Below the pieces are notes generated by a model. It had not been told where the DNA came from. It saw nothing but the letters and a program-made list of their open reading frames with translations, and did no database searches. The translations under genes and the position numbers were made by a program. From Oscillospiraceae bacterium (GTDB taxonomy: Bacteria; Bacillota; Clostridia; Oscillospirales; Oscillospiraceae), in contig JAGAMC010000041.1 of assembly GCA_017624915.1 (NCBI GenBank), forward strand, positions 1 to 60,011: a DNA stretch of 60,011 nt, written 5' to 3'. This document shows positions 25,812-33,933 of this stretch, in pieces. How positions within the stretch are numbered: the first letter of the stretch is position 1; each line of letters starts with the position of its first letter.

Positions 25812-25844
25812 AAAAACGAGGACGCAATCCGCGTCCTCGTTTTT
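25812..25844. terminator. bidirectional terminator
   Basis: 14-bp stem (AAAAACGAGGACGC and complement) with AATCC loop, between the NagA-like gene and the convergent membrane-protein gene. Confidence 0.9.
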
Positions 25845-25848
25845 ATCT

Positions 25849-26361
25849 TTATTCTTCTCTGGCATCCTCAGCAGCCGCAGCACCAACCGGTTGCTCCACA
25901 GGAGCTTCCTGTGCAGGAGCGTTGATCTTGTTGTTGATCTCGATCACGTTTTTGACCAGCAGGATCAGCATCATAGTTCCCTCATAGACCAGACGCAGCG
26001 CAACAGGTCCCAGTACCGCCGTGGCAGCACTGCCCAGAACAGAAACTACAAAACTCCCCATCAGATAGGAAAAGTATCCGCTTCCGTAATCAAACAGGTG
26101 GACAAATCCGCCCAACAGGTTGAATACGGCCATCAGCAAACCAATAATACCCATGACCACGCAGGTCACCGTGGCCAGCGCGAAGATAAACTTGAGCACC
26201 GACTCAATATAGAGCTTTTTAAAGTTGAAATAGTCGTGGATCATCTGCAGGTACTTGTTGGAAAACGTACCGTCTTTGCTCTGGGGAAGAACCTTGCAGC
26301 ACAGCAGTATCATGGCGGCTATGGTGGCAGCTATGCCTAACAGGACAAAAATCCCTCTCAT
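25849..26361 (-). CDS. conserved clostridial membrane protein of unknown function
   Basis: A 170-residue protein with an N-terminal membrane helix, two central hydrophobic segments and a fourth (about 115-140) ending in LLVKNVIEINNKI, then an Ala/Glu-rich tail. The pattern, particularly the IEINNKI end, resembles small uncharacterised clostridial membrane proteins; I do not recognise a named family with confidence. Its promoter is a perfect consensus (TTGACA-17-TATAAT), implying strong constitutive expression. It stands alone, converging on the NagA-like gene. Confidence 0.7.
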   Translation of the reverse strand: MRGIFVLLGIAATIAAMILLCCKVLPQSKDGTFSNKYLQMIHDYFNFKKLYIESVLKFIFALATVTCVVMGIIGLLMAVFNLLGGFVHLFDYGSGYFSYLMGSFVVSVLGSAATAVLGPVALRLVYEGTMMLILLVKNVIEINNKINAPAQEAPVEQPVGAAAAEDAREE

Positions 26362-26394
26362 GGTGGATCAGCTCCTTTATATTTTATATGTCGA

Positions 26395-26423
26395 ATTATA
26401 TTGCACAAACCGGGCATTGTCAA
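26395..26423 (-). promoter_or_regulatory. consensus promoter of the membrane-protein gene
   Basis: TTGACA and TATAAT separated by 17 bases on the minus strand; both hexamers are perfect matches to sigma-A consensus. Confidence 0.85.
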
Positions 26424-26439
26424 TGCCTCAGGGCATGTG

Positions 26440-26471
26440 AAAAGCGAGGCCGCTTACGCAGCCTCGCTTTT
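26440..26471 (-). terminator. terminator of the decayed 2HCT fragment
   Basis: 11-bp stem AAAAGCGAGGC/GCCTCGCTTTT. Its downstream arm and flanking sequence match the terminator behind the intact 2HCT gene at 28069-28102, so it appears duplicated with the gene end. Confidence 0.7.
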
Positions 26472-26513
26472 TCTCATCCAAAAACCGCACCAGGATCCCG
26501 CCGCCAGCATCAC
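26454..26513 (-). pseudogene. remnant of a 2HCT transporter 3' end
   Basis: Bases 26462-26502 are identical to 28092-28133, the last codons and terminator arm of the 2HCT transporter, apart from one missing A, and weaker similarity runs on for about ten bases. Relative to the intact copy there are small deletions that shift the frame and remove the stop. Nothing upstream in the minus direction resembles the rest of the transporter. I read it as the residue of a second 2HCT gene or a duplicated gene end. Confidence 0.7.
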
Positions 26514-26546
26514 TTTTATCATATAGCGCTGTACATCATCTGATAA

Positions 26547-26574
26547 TTGAAAGTTCATGAATCTGTGGTAAAAT
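26547..26574 (+). promoter_or_regulatory. promoter of the AspT-family gene
   Basis: TTGAAA and TAAAAT with a 16-base spacer, giving a leader of about 105 bases. The leader is GC-rich with possible hairpins, but I recognise no riboswitch in it. Together with the fragment and the opposing promoter this accounts for the 322-base gap at 26362-26684. Confidence 0.5.
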
Positions 26575-26684
26575 GTGTTGTTGAAATAAAAACAGCTTCC
26601 TACCCTGGAAATATCTGCGGGTGCAGCGCCATCCGTCTCGGAATCCATCCGGCGGCGAACCGGAAAAACATTGGAGGGATTATT

Positions 26685-28055
26685 ATGAAACACTCAAACA
26701 AAAAGTGGCTTTGGTTGGCCATTGCTGCCATACTGGTTGCCGCTGTGACTGCCTGGTGCGGCACCTGTGCCATGAACGCCACCAACGGTGTAGAGTCCAC
26801 CTTCAAGGTGTCTACCTCTGCAGCCCTGCTTATTGGCATTTTTTTGGTCGCTGCGCTGGGCTATCTGCTGGGCAGCATCTCTATCCAAGGCGTATCTCTT
26901 GGCACCGCCGGCGTGTTCCTGGTCGCCATCCTGTTCGGCTACCTGTGTACGCTGCCCCAGTTGCAGAACATTCCGATTCTGGACAGCTTCTACATCGCCG
27001 ACTCCTCGGCCACGCTGAACAACTACTTTTCCAAAGTCATCCAGAACATCGGTCTTGTGCTGTTTGTTACATCCGTGGGCTTTATTGCAGGCCCTAACTT
27101 CTTCAAAAATCTGAAAAAGAACGCAACCTCCTACGTGCTGCTGGGTGCCATGATCATCCTGTCCGGCACTATGGTGGCTGTGCTGTTCGCCCTGATCCCC
27201 GGCATCGGCCCGGAATTCTCTGCGGGCATCCTGTCCGGCGCGCTGACCTCCACCCCCGGTTTTTCCGCGGCACTGGAAGCCGCCGAAAGCTTTGGCCGCT
27301 CCGCCGATATCATCACTCTGGGCTACGCCATCGCCTATCCCTTCGGTGTCATCGGCGTGGTGCTGTTTGTCCAGCTCATCCCCAAGATTCTCAAAGCCGA
27401 CATGGCCAAGGAGAGAGAATTGCTGAAAGCCGGTGCCCAGACCGTCAGCGAAGAGAAGCCCGGTCTATTCCATTGCGACAGCTACGGCCTTATGCCCTTC
27501 GCATTGGCTGTGGTAGCCGGACTGATCATTGGCTCTATCAACATCCCCCTCACCGCATCCGGGTATGCCGGCCCCCGTTTCAGCCTTGGTACCACCGGCG
27601 GCACGCTGGCCTTGAGTCTCGTATTCGGCCATCTGGGTCACATCGGTAAGCTGTCTCTGAAAGTTGACAAGGTTGCGGTCAAGGTGTTCCGTGAACTGGG
27701 TCTGATGCTGTTCCTCACCGGTGCCGGTGTCAGCGGCGGCGTGTCCCTGGTTAGTGAGATCGGCAAGTCCTCTCTGGGCGGGATGATCGTGGTCTACGGC
27801 CTGGTTGGCGGCGTACTTATGACTACCATTCCCATGTTCATGGGCTTCCTGTTCGCCAAATATATTCTCAAGCTGAGCCTGCTGAACAATCTGGGTTCCA
27901 TTACCGGCGGCATGACCTCCACCCCTGCTCTGGGCACTCTCATTAACACTGCAAAAACCGATGATGCAGCGGCAGCCTATGCCTCCACCTATCCCATCGC
28001 CCTGGTGCTGGTGGTTCTGGCCTCCCAACTCATCATCGCGCTGATGGGCGGTTAA
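26685..28055 (+). CDS. AspT/YidE-family transporter
   Basis: A 456-residue membrane protein of the aspartate:alanine exchanger family, made of two repeated membrane domains each carrying a conserved Gly-rich turn: SGALTSTPGFSAALE in the first and LGSITGGMTSTPALGTL in the second. This duplicated (T-S-T-P) signature is diagnostic. About ten membrane segments are visible. The TrkA-C domains found between repeats in AspT are absent; only a short linker (residues ~240-265) is present. The start ATG is eight bases after GGAGGG. The substrate is likely a small organic anion or amino acid. It converges with the 2HCT gene. Confidence 0.85.
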   Translation: MKHSNKKWLWLAIAAILVAAVTAWCGTCAMNATNGVESTFKVSTSAALLIGIFLVAALGYLLGSISIQGVSLGTAGVFLVAILFGYLCTLPQLQNIPILDSFYIADSSATLNNYFSKVIQNIGLVLFVTSVGFIAGPNFFKNLKKNATSYVLLGAMIILSGTMVAVLFALIPGIGPEFSAGILSGALTSTPGFSAALEAAESFGRSADIITLGYAIAYPFGVIGVVLFVQLIPKILKADMAKERELLKAGAQTVSEEKPGLFHCDSYGLMPFALAVVAGLIIGSINIPLTASGYAGPRFSLGTTGGTLALSLVFGHLGHIGKLSLKVDKVAVKVFRELGLMLFLTGAGVSGGVSLVSEIGKSSLGGMIVVYGLVGGVLMTTIPMFMGFLFAKYILKLSLLNNLGSITGGMTSTPALGTLINTAKTDDAAAAYASTYPIALVLVVLASQLIIALMGG

Positions 28056-28068
28056 CCTGTGTATACAT

Positions 28069-28102
28069 AAAAAGCGAGGACTCGAAAGAGTCCTCGCTTT
28101 TT
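28069..28102. terminator. bidirectional terminator
   Basis: 15-bp stem (AAAAAGCGAGGACTC and complement) closed by a GAAA tetraloop, between the convergent AspT-family and 2HCT genes. Confidence 0.92.
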
Positions 28103-28103
28103 C

Positions 28104-29375
28104 TCATCCAAAAAACCGCACCAGGATCCCGCCCACCGTCAGCATCAGCGCCCCGCAGGAGCGGGTCACGATCTGGGCAAAGGGAAGCAGTTCCATTCGA
28201 TTGGAGCCGGACAGCACGGCCACATTGCCGCTGCCGCCCATGTTGGTGGTGCACATACCCGCGGCAATGGCAGACTCCACGGGATAAAATCCCACCGCCT
28301 TGCCAAGGAATGCCGCCGTCAGGGTGATGGTCACCTCCACCGCCAGTACCGTGATCAAAAAGGCGGGGGTCAGATTTTGCAGAATGACGTCCAGATCAAT
28401 GAAAATCAGGCCCAACCCGAACAATGCCGCCGAGGTCCATGCCGGGATCACAAAACGGCCCCACTGGCGCGCGGCATCCTCCACCTCTTCCGGGAACAGG
28501 CCGCCGCATTTGACAATGACCACCAGCAGGATCATAAAGGCATAGGTAGGCACAACGGGCATTAGGCTGTTCAGCAGCGCCCCCGCGGCATAAAAGGCGA
28601 CAGACAGCAAAAATCCGCCCGCCAGCTTCTCCACCTTCAGTTCGGTGGCCGGCATTACTCTTACCGGCCTGTCGTCATTGACCAACCGGCCGTTCCCGGT
28701 CCACGCGGGGAACTTTTTCCCGGAATCCTTGAGGATGCCCGCAAAAATCAGCGCAATGCAGTTGCCCAGCACTGTAGCCGGCGCCATGCGGTTGAGCACA
28801 TCCGCCGCAGAAACGCCCAACTGAGCCGAGTAAATGGAAGACAGGGGAACCGTGCCCGCCGTCATACCGCCGCTGGTCATGGCGACCGCAATATAGAGAA
28901 TGCTGTCCCAGAAACCGTCCCCGATCAGGATGCCCAGCACACCGCACACCAGCACGCCCGCCATAACGGAGAGCATCGCCACAGGCAGCAGCTTCGAAGA
29001 CGCTCTCAGCAGCAAATTCCGGTCGATGTTAAACAGGCTTCCCGTGATCAAACCACAGATATACAAAGTCAGAAAGCCCGATTCATTGACGAAGACATCC
29101 ACGGTGTCAAACACAGCCGGCGGAACAATATCCATGTAGGCAAATACCGCGCCGCCCAGAGTGCATACCACCGAACCACCCAGAAACGTCCGTACCACCG
29201 GGATCGCTGCGCCCAGAGCATTCAGCCCCTCTCCCATGATGATCAGGAAGAAGAACGCGCCCACCATATTGGCCGGCAGATTGTCGCCGATCATACACAC
29301 CACGCACAGCAGCAGCGCCAAAATATACAGCGGCAGGGGCATGCCGGCTGCGCGAGCTCTCTTAAGGCCCTCCAT
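28104..29375 (-). CDS. 2-hydroxycarboxylate transporter (2HCT family)
   Basis: A Na+- or H+-coupled carboxylate transporter of the CitS/MalP/CimH family, 423 residues and about eleven membrane segments. The two re-entrant-loop signatures are visible: SGGMTAGTVPLSSIY in the first half, and CTTNMGGSGNVAVLSGSNRM followed by ELLPFAQI in the second. The likely substrates are malate, citrate or lactate. I chose the ATG preceded by GAGGTGG rather than an in-frame ATG 16 codons upstream. A truncated relic of the same 3' end lies 1.6 kb away. Confidence 0.88.
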   Translation of the reverse strand: MEGLKRARAAGMPLPLYILALLLCVVCMIGDNLPANMVGAFFFLIIMGEGLNALGAAIPVVRTFLGGSVVCTLGGAVFAYMDIVPPAVFDTVDVFVNESGFLTLYICGLITGSLFNIDRNLLLRASSKLLPVAMLSVMAGVLVCGVLGILIGDGFWDSILYIAVAMTSGGMTAGTVPLSSIYSAQLGVSAADVLNRMAPATVLGNCIALIFAGILKDSGKKFPAWTGNGRLVNDDRPVRVMPATELKVEKLAGGFLLSVAFYAAGALLNSLMPVVPTYAFMILLVVIVKCGGLFPEEVEDAARQWGRFVIPAWTSAALFGLGLIFIDLDVILQNLTPAFLITVLAVEVTITLTAAFLGKAVGFYPVESAIAAGMCTTNMGGSGNVAVLSGSNRMELLPFAQIVTRSCGALMLTVGGILVRFFG

Positions 29376-29487
29376 ACTCCACCTCATTTCCCAATCATGA
29401 TACCCTATTGTTTCATATCCCAAAAGAGATTACAAGGGAACCCCGGCAAAAAAGCAGGAGCAAACCAAGGTTTACCCCCGCTTTTTA

Positions 29488-30837
29488 TCACTTGTCTTTC
29501 GGGATCACCCGGCAAAAATCAACGCCGTAATAGTCCATGAGTGCTATGGCCGCGTCGTCGATCACTTCGCCGCACACCAGAACAGGAACAGCGGGCGGGC
29601 AGCTGACCGCTGCGCTTGCCAGCACCATGCCCTGGCATTCCGTGGGCTTGCGTTCCTCGCCGGCGCACAGCAGTGCCTGACGGGGCGAGCAGTACCGCTC
29701 CGGCCTGCACATGGCAGGTGCAGACCCGGTCAATGCCGCTCTTTGGGGAATAGCCGTCAGCACCTGCTCCACCTGTGCAAGTGTCTGTTCGCCGTTCTCC
29801 GGTGTCAACATAAGGACCACATAGTCCGGGTCGGAAAACTCACATTCCAATCCCCGCTCTCTCAGCAGTTGGGCCAGGTTATTTCCGGTATATCCACGGG
29901 ACTTGGGCGCAATGGTGATCTTCAGCGGCTCGTCACCTACCAGAGCATACCCCGCCTGAGTCAGGCGATTTTTTGCCTGTGCCGCAGCCTGTACGAAGCA
30001 GGCAAGGCGCTGCCTGTAGTCCCCTGCCAAATAGGCATTGACCCCATCCAGCGACTGCAGGATCAGATAGGAGGGGCTGGTGGAGGCAAACAGGGCCATG
30101 GCATCCTGTGCCCGCCGGTTCATCAGTTCCGGAGCGCTGTGGGCAAGATGCAGATACGCGCCGCCGGTGATGGCCGGCAGGGTTTTATGCGCCGAGTCGC
30201 AGCACAGGTCGGCCCCCAAAGTCATCGGGTGCATGTCTTCAGGCAGAAATCGCAGATAGGCACCGTGGGCGTTATCCACAAGCAGCAGCACACCGAACCG
30301 ACGGCACACCCGCGAGATGGCCCGGATGTCCGTAAGACCGCCCAGATAGTCCGGGCTGGTGATGTACACCGCCGTGGGCAGCTCCTGCACCTGAGACAAG
30401 TAAGCCTCCAGCCCTTCTGCTGTGATGGGGCAGGACACAAGTCCGTTCCACCGTTCCGGGAAAAGCCAGTCCACATCCACATCCAACAGTGCGGTGGCGG
30501 TCATAAATACCTTGTGGGCGTTGCGGCCCGCCGCAATGCGGGGCGGCTTGCCCTGTGACCGGGCATAAAGTGTCACAAGATACACCATAGCGCGAATCGA
30601 AAGCGATGCTCCTTCTGTGGAATACAGCGTCCGGGCTGCGCCAAACAGCTGTGCGGCGTTCTCCTGACTGCGCCGGATGATGCCGTCACTGTGGTAGAGC
30701 ACGTCCGCACCCTCCACTTCCGTGATGTCAAGGGCCTCCACGCCCATGGGTCCGTTCCCCTTGTGGCCCGGCATATGCAGCCGCTGCCCGCCGCCCTGTG
30801 CGTATTCCCGCACAAAATCACAAATGGGCGTTTCCAT
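29488..30837 (-). CDS. Orn/Lys/Arg decarboxylase-family PLP enzyme
   Basis: A fold-type I PLP enzyme of the ornithine/lysine/arginine decarboxylase family, YaaO-like, 449 residues. The start LHMPGHKGN, the YSTEGASLSIRAM segment, LLVDNAHGAYL (PLP-ring Asp) and CDSAHKTLPAITGGAYLH (Schiff-base Lys in SAHKTL) are conserved. The C-terminal domain is short and includes a CPPAVPVLVCGE block, as in family members. Its ATG overlaps the stop of the SCIFF maturase (TAATG), so the two are translationally coupled. The amino acid substrate is not predictable. Confidence 0.85.
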   Translation of the reverse strand: METPICDFVREYAQGGGQRLHMPGHKGNGPMGVEALDITEVEGADVLYHSDGIIRRSQENAAQLFGAARTLYSTEGASLSIRAMVYLVTLYARSQGKPPRIAAGRNAHKVFMTATALLDVDVDWLFPERWNGLVSCPITAEGLEAYLSQVQELPTAVYITSPDYLGGLTDIRAISRVCRRFGVLLLVDNAHGAYLRFLPEDMHPMTLGADLCCDSAHKTLPAITGGAYLHLAHSAPELMNRRAQDAMALFASTSPSYLILQSLDGVNAYLAGDYRQRLACFVQAAAQAKNRLTQAGYALVGDEPLKITIAPKSRGYTGNNLAQLLRERGLECEFSDPDYVVLMLTPENGEQTLAQVEQVLTAIPQRAALTGSAPAMCRPERYCSPRQALLCAGEERKPTECQGMVLASAAVSCPPAVPVLVCGEVIDDAAIALMDYYGVDFCRVIPKDK

Positions 30838-32210
30838 TACTGCTCATCCAGCGACTTTGCCGCTTCCAGCATAATGGCACACTCCATCCGCTTGCGGAAC
30901 AGGTCGCATCCATAGGCATAGACACCGGTAATGGCGCCGGTGGCGTGGTAAGCGTTGGCGGCGCAGCCGCCGGAGCAGTAAAGCTTTGCCCAGCAGTCGG
31001 CGCATTCAGGGCGGGAATAGACATTGCAGGCGGCAAACTCGCTCTGGACGTCGTGGTTGGTCACGCCGTGGAACACATCGCCCAGCTTAAAGGCCTCCTC
31101 CCCCACGAACTGATGGCAGGGGTAAAGGTCTCCCCAGGGGGTGACCGCCATGTACTCGGTGCCCGATCCGCAGCCGGACACCCGCTTGTAGATGCAGGGC
31201 CCGCCCTTCAGGTCGATCATGTAGTGGTAGAAGGTAAAGGGCTTGCCCTGGCGGTGACGCTCCAGCATCAGTTCGGCCAGCTTTTCATACTGCTCCAGCA
31301 CGATGGGCAGATCTTCCGGGGTCAGGGCAGAGGGGTCGTCGGGGGCACATACCACCGGCTCCATGCTCAGCTCGGTAAAGCCCAGTTCCAGCATGGTCTC
31401 AATATCCTTCAAAAAGTCCGGGTTGGCGTGGGTAAAGGTGCCGCGCATGTAATAATTCTTGCCCTGTCTGGCCTTGACCAGCTTCTGGAACTTGGGCACG
31501 ATGCGCTCCCAGCTTCCGTTTCCGGCATGGTCTACGCGGAACCGGTCATGCACCTCCCTGCGCCCGTCCAGACTGAGCACCACGTTGCTCATCTCCCGGT
31601 TTGCAAAGTCGATCACGTCATCGTCAATGAGCACACCGTTTGTGGTCAGGGTAAAGCGGAAATTCTTTCCGCACTCCTTCTCCCGGCTGCGGGCATAGGC
31701 CACCAGCTGCTTGACCACGTCAAAATTCATCAGCGGCTCACCACCGAAAAAGTCCACCTCAAGATTTCGGCGGCCCTTGGAATTTTCGATGAGGAAGTCC
31801 AGCGCCTGTTTGCCCACCTCATAGCTCATCACAGCCCTGTCCCCGTGATACTTGCCCTGACTTGCAAAGCAGTAGGAACAGTTCAGGTTGCAGGTGTGGG
31901 CCACATGCAGGCACAGGGCCTTGACCACGCCGGAGGTCTTTTCCTTCAGCTGTCCGGCGATGGGCGCAAAGGTGTCCGGCGCAAAAAGCACCCCCGCCTG
32001 CTTGAGCTGCTCGATCTGCTCACAGCCCTCCAAAAGCTCATCCCGGGTCACATTGGGATACTTGTCCAGCATGGCCGCCACCAGCCGCTCGCGGTCGCAC
32101 TGCTGGTACATGCCGATCATGTCGTAGGCGACCTCGTCCACCACGTGGACGCTGCCGGAATATACATCCAATACGATATTCAGTCCGCCCAGCTTATAAC
32201 AATGAATCAT
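30837..32210 (-). CDS. SCIFF peptide radical SAM maturase
   Basis: A radical SAM/SPASM enzyme that forms thioether (sulfur-to-alpha-carbon) bonds in the SCIFF ribosomal peptide. It opens with the family's IHCYKLGGLNIVLDVYSGSVHVVD, has the SAM-cluster motif HTCNLNCSYCFA, and a C-terminal SPASM region (CADCWAKLYCSGGCAAN and the last Cys in YGCDLF) for auxiliary clusters. The 457-residue frame starts at the ATG eight bases after GGGAG; an upstream ATG would contain that site. It follows the SCIFF peptide gene across an internal terminator. Confidence 0.95.
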   Translation of the reverse strand: MIHCYKLGGLNIVLDVYSGSVHVVDEVAYDMIGMYQQCDRERLVAAMLDKYPNVTRDELLEGCEQIEQLKQAGVLFAPDTFAPIAGQLKEKTSGVVKALCLHVAHTCNLNCSYCFASQGKYHGDRAVMSYEVGKQALDFLIENSKGRRNLEVDFFGGEPLMNFDVVKQLVAYARSREKECGKNFRFTLTTNGVLIDDDVIDFANREMSNVVLSLDGRREVHDRFRVDHAGNGSWERIVPKFQKLVKARQGKNYYMRGTFTHANPDFLKDIETMLELGFTELSMEPVVCAPDDPSALTPEDLPIVLEQYEKLAELMLERHRQGKPFTFYHYMIDLKGGPCIYKRVSGCGSGTEYMAVTPWGDLYPCHQFVGEEAFKLGDVFHGVTNHDVQSEFAACNVYSRPECADCWAKLYCSGGCAANAYHATGAITGVYAYGCDLFRKRMECAIMLEAAKSLDEQ

Positions 32211-32240
32211 ATCAACGGCTCCCATTATAAAAAATCAGAA

Positions 32241-32266
32241 AAAATGCCGCCAAACGGCGGCATTTT
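32241..32266 (-). terminator. intercistronic terminator between SCIFF and its maturase
   Basis: 11-bp stem AAAATGCCGCC/GGCGGCATTTT then a T-rich run on the minus strand, 15 bases past the SCIFF stop and 30 before the maturase start. Incomplete termination would give more peptide than enzyme. Confidence 0.8.
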
Positions 32267-32284
32267 CAATCCAGCAAAAATCGC

Positions 32285-32425
32285 TTACTTGCTGCTCTCG
32301 CACTGCTGGTTGGCAATGCCGCAGCTGGTCTTGCAGGCAGACTGGCAGGAAGTCTGGCACTCGCCGCAACCGCCGTTCTTGGCGCTCTGGCACAGGTTCT
32401 TGGTTTCCAGGGTCTGGATCTTCAT
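32285..32425 (-). CDS. SCIFF ribosomal peptide precursor
   Basis: A 46-residue peptide of the six-cysteines-in-forty-five family, found across Clostridia next to its radical SAM maturase. The invariant core GGCGECQTSCQSACKTSC is present at residues 18-35 and a final Cys at 42. There is an extra cysteine at 12 in the leader region, giving seven in all (12, 20, 23, 27, 31, 35, 42). The start ATG lies behind GGAGGGA, with a near-consensus promoter upstream. The mature product's role is unknown. Confidence 0.96.
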   Translation of the reverse strand: MKIQTLETKNLCQSAKNGGCGECQTSCQSACKTSCGIANQQCESSK

Positions 32426-32460
32426 AGCAGTTCCCTCCAAACTATTTCTATATTGTCATC

Positions 32461-32489
32461 ATGCTACCACACGCCGGCAAGTTTGTCAA
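32461..32489 (-). promoter_or_regulatory. SCIFF promoter
   Basis: TTGACA and TAGCAT on the minus strand with a 17-base spacer, about 35 bases upstream of the peptide start. Confidence 0.75.
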
Positions 32490-32498
32490 GGAAAAAGC

Positions 32499-32531
32499 AG
32501 CCGGCCTGACACCAATGGCGTCAGACCGGCT
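32499..32531 (-). terminator. terminator of the perR-rbr-rubredoxin-ferritin operon
   Basis: Stem AGCCGG..CTGAC with GTCAG.ACCGGCT (one bulge) followed by TTTTT on the minus strand, just past the ferritin stop. Confidence 0.7.
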
Positions 32532-32542
32532 GGTCGGTTTAC

Positions 32543-33052
32543 TTACAGTACAAGGCTGGGTGGGGCATAGGTGCGGGCCGCATATTCCTGATCCAGCAGG
32601 TACAGGCCTCTGGGGTCACTGCCAAAGAGCTTGTAGCGATTGACCATGGAGTCGGCAGAGTCCTCCTCCTCGCGCTGCTCATCCACGAACCAGTCCAGGA
32701 ACTTCAGCGTCCGGTAGTCCTTGTCCTGATGGGCCTCATGGTAGATGTTGTTGATGAGCTCGGTCACATAGCGCTCATGCCGGGCGGCTTCCTCCAGCGG
32801 TTCCAGCACGCTGGCATATACCTTGTCCGGCTTGCCAATGGCCTCCAGCGTAACCTTCAGGCCGATGCTCTGCATGTACTTCATGAACAGCAGGGCGTGG
32901 TCACGCTCCTCCTGAGCCTGGACCATATAATAATTGGCATAACCGTCCAGATCCAGCTCGTCATAATAGTTGGACATACCCAGATACAGGTAGGCACTGT
33001 AAAACTCCTTGTTGATCTGATCGTTGAGCAGGGCAGCAATTCTATCATTCAT
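32543..33052 (-). CDS. ferritin
   Basis: An iron-storage protein of the bacterial non-haem ferritin family, 169 residues in a four-helix bundle assembling to a 24-mer. The ferroxidase site is recognisable in EFYSAYLYLGM, EERDHALLF and the E-E pair (REEEDSADS). The start is the ATG eight bases after AAGGAG; a longer frame overlaps the hairpin upstream. It ends the perR-rubrerythrin-rubredoxin-ferritin operon, which suggests iron withdrawal during oxygen stress. Confidence 0.93.
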   Translation of the reverse strand: MNDRIAALLNDQINKEFYSAYLYLGMSNYYDELDLDGYANYYMVQAQEERDHALLFMKYMQSIGLKVTLEAIGKPDKVYASVLEPLEEAARHERYVTELINNIYHEAHQDKDYRTLKFLDWFVDEQREEEDSADSMVNRYKLFGSDPRGLYLLDQEYAARTYAPPSLVL

Positions 33053-33097
33053 ACTATGTACTCCTTTCCCCGATAGGGATTTATTTATATGCAGGCT

Positions 33098-33123
33098 GGG
33101 GGAACAGCTTTCGCTGTTCCCCC
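33098..33123 (-). other. intercistronic hairpin
   Basis: Perfect 11-bp stem GGGGGAACAGC and complement, closing GAAA loop on the minus strand, between the rubredoxin and ferritin genes. It lacks a T-run, so it may be a processing or stabilising element rather than a terminator. Confidence 0.6.
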
Positions 33124-33136
33124 GCAGTATGCTCAC

Positions 33137-33292
33137 TTACGCCTTCTCAAAGGCGTCCTTGCCCAGACCGCAGACGGGGCAGACCCAATCCTCGGGGACG
33201 TTCTCCCACGCGGTGCCGGGGGCAACGCCGTTGTCGGGATCACCCACAGCGGGATCATACTCATAGCCACAGGGGCAAACATACTTATCCAT
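33137..33292 (-). CDS. rubredoxin with a CxC first knuckle
   Basis: A 51-residue rubredoxin: two iron-binding cysteine knuckles and the conserved core [14 protein letters not shown] and [13 protein letters not shown]. The first knuckle reads VCPCGY, so the usual C-x-x-C-G is C-x-C-G, one residue short; the second knuckle is normal. It acts as a small one-electron carrier, here probably for the neighbouring rubrerythrin. A GGAGG lies upstream of the ATG. It sits 29 bases from the rubrerythrin stop in the same operon. Confidence 0.92.
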   Translation of the reverse strand: MDKYVCPCGYEYDPAVGDPDNGVAPGTAWENVPEDWVCPVCGLGKDAFEKA

Positions 33293-33321
33293 AACAGTTT
33301 CCTCCGTTTTTTATGCGTTTC

Positions 33322-33909
33322 TTACTTGAAGTAACGGTTCAGCAGGCCCTCCAGAGCCTTGCCGTGGCGGGCCTCGTCCCGGGCCATCTCGTGGACGGTG
33401 TCGTGGATGGCGTCCAGATTGTTCTTCTTGGCACAGGAGGCCAGATCGAACTTGCCGGCGGTGGCACCGTACTCGCAGTCCACGCGCCACTTCAGGTTGT
33501 CCTTGGTGGTGGCCTTCATCATGGGCTCCAGATCCTCACCCAGCAGCTCGGCAAACTTGGCAGCGTGCTCAGCCTCTTCCCAGGCGGCCTTTTCCCAGTA
33601 CAGGCCGATCTCGGGATAACCCTCACGATGGGCGATGCGGGCCATGCACAGATACATACCCACCTCAGAGCACTCGCCGTTGAAGTTGGCCATAAGCTGC
33701 TCAAAGATGTACTTCTTGTCTTCCTCAGAGATGTCGGGGTTGTTCTTCACGGTCTTGGCATAGATGCCGTACTCATGCTCGGCGGCCAGCTTCATCTCGC
33801 CCTTGACCTCGTTGAACTTCTCTGCAGGAACCTTGCACACGGGGCACTTTTCAGGGGCGCTGTCGCCTTCATGGACGTAACCGCAAACACTGCACACATA
33901 CTTCTTCAT
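33322..33909 (-). CDS. reverse rubrerythrin (NADH peroxidase type)
   Basis: A peroxide-reducing diiron protein with the rubredoxin domain at the N-terminus ([25 protein letters not shown]), the reverse of the classic rubrerythrin order, followed by the four-helix diiron domain ([47 protein letters not shown]). Clostridial members reduce H2O2 (and O2) with NADH via a reductase. I start at the second of two adjacent ATGs for better spacing to GGAGG. It lies 24 bases past the Fur-family gene in one operon. Confidence 0.93.
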   Translation of the reverse strand: MKKYVCSVCGYVHEGDSAPEKCPVCKVPAEKFNEVKGEMKLAAEHEYGIYAKTVKNNPDISEEDKKYIFEQLMANFNGECSEVGMYLCMARIAHREGYPEIGLYWEKAAWEEAEHAAKFAELLGEDLEPMMKATTKDNLKWRVDCEYGATAGKFDLASCAKKNNLDAIHDTVHEMARDEARHGKALEGLLNRYFK

Positions 33910-33933
33910 CATTTTTTCCTCCAATTTCATGTT

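Noticed and set aside
26575-26684. possible riboswitch in the AspT-family leader
   Set aside because: The leader is GC-rich and can form hairpins, but no known riboswitch consensus was matched.
33098-33123. terminator between rubredoxin and ferritin
   Set aside because: The stem is perfect but has no T-run, so I list it as an intercistronic hairpin only.
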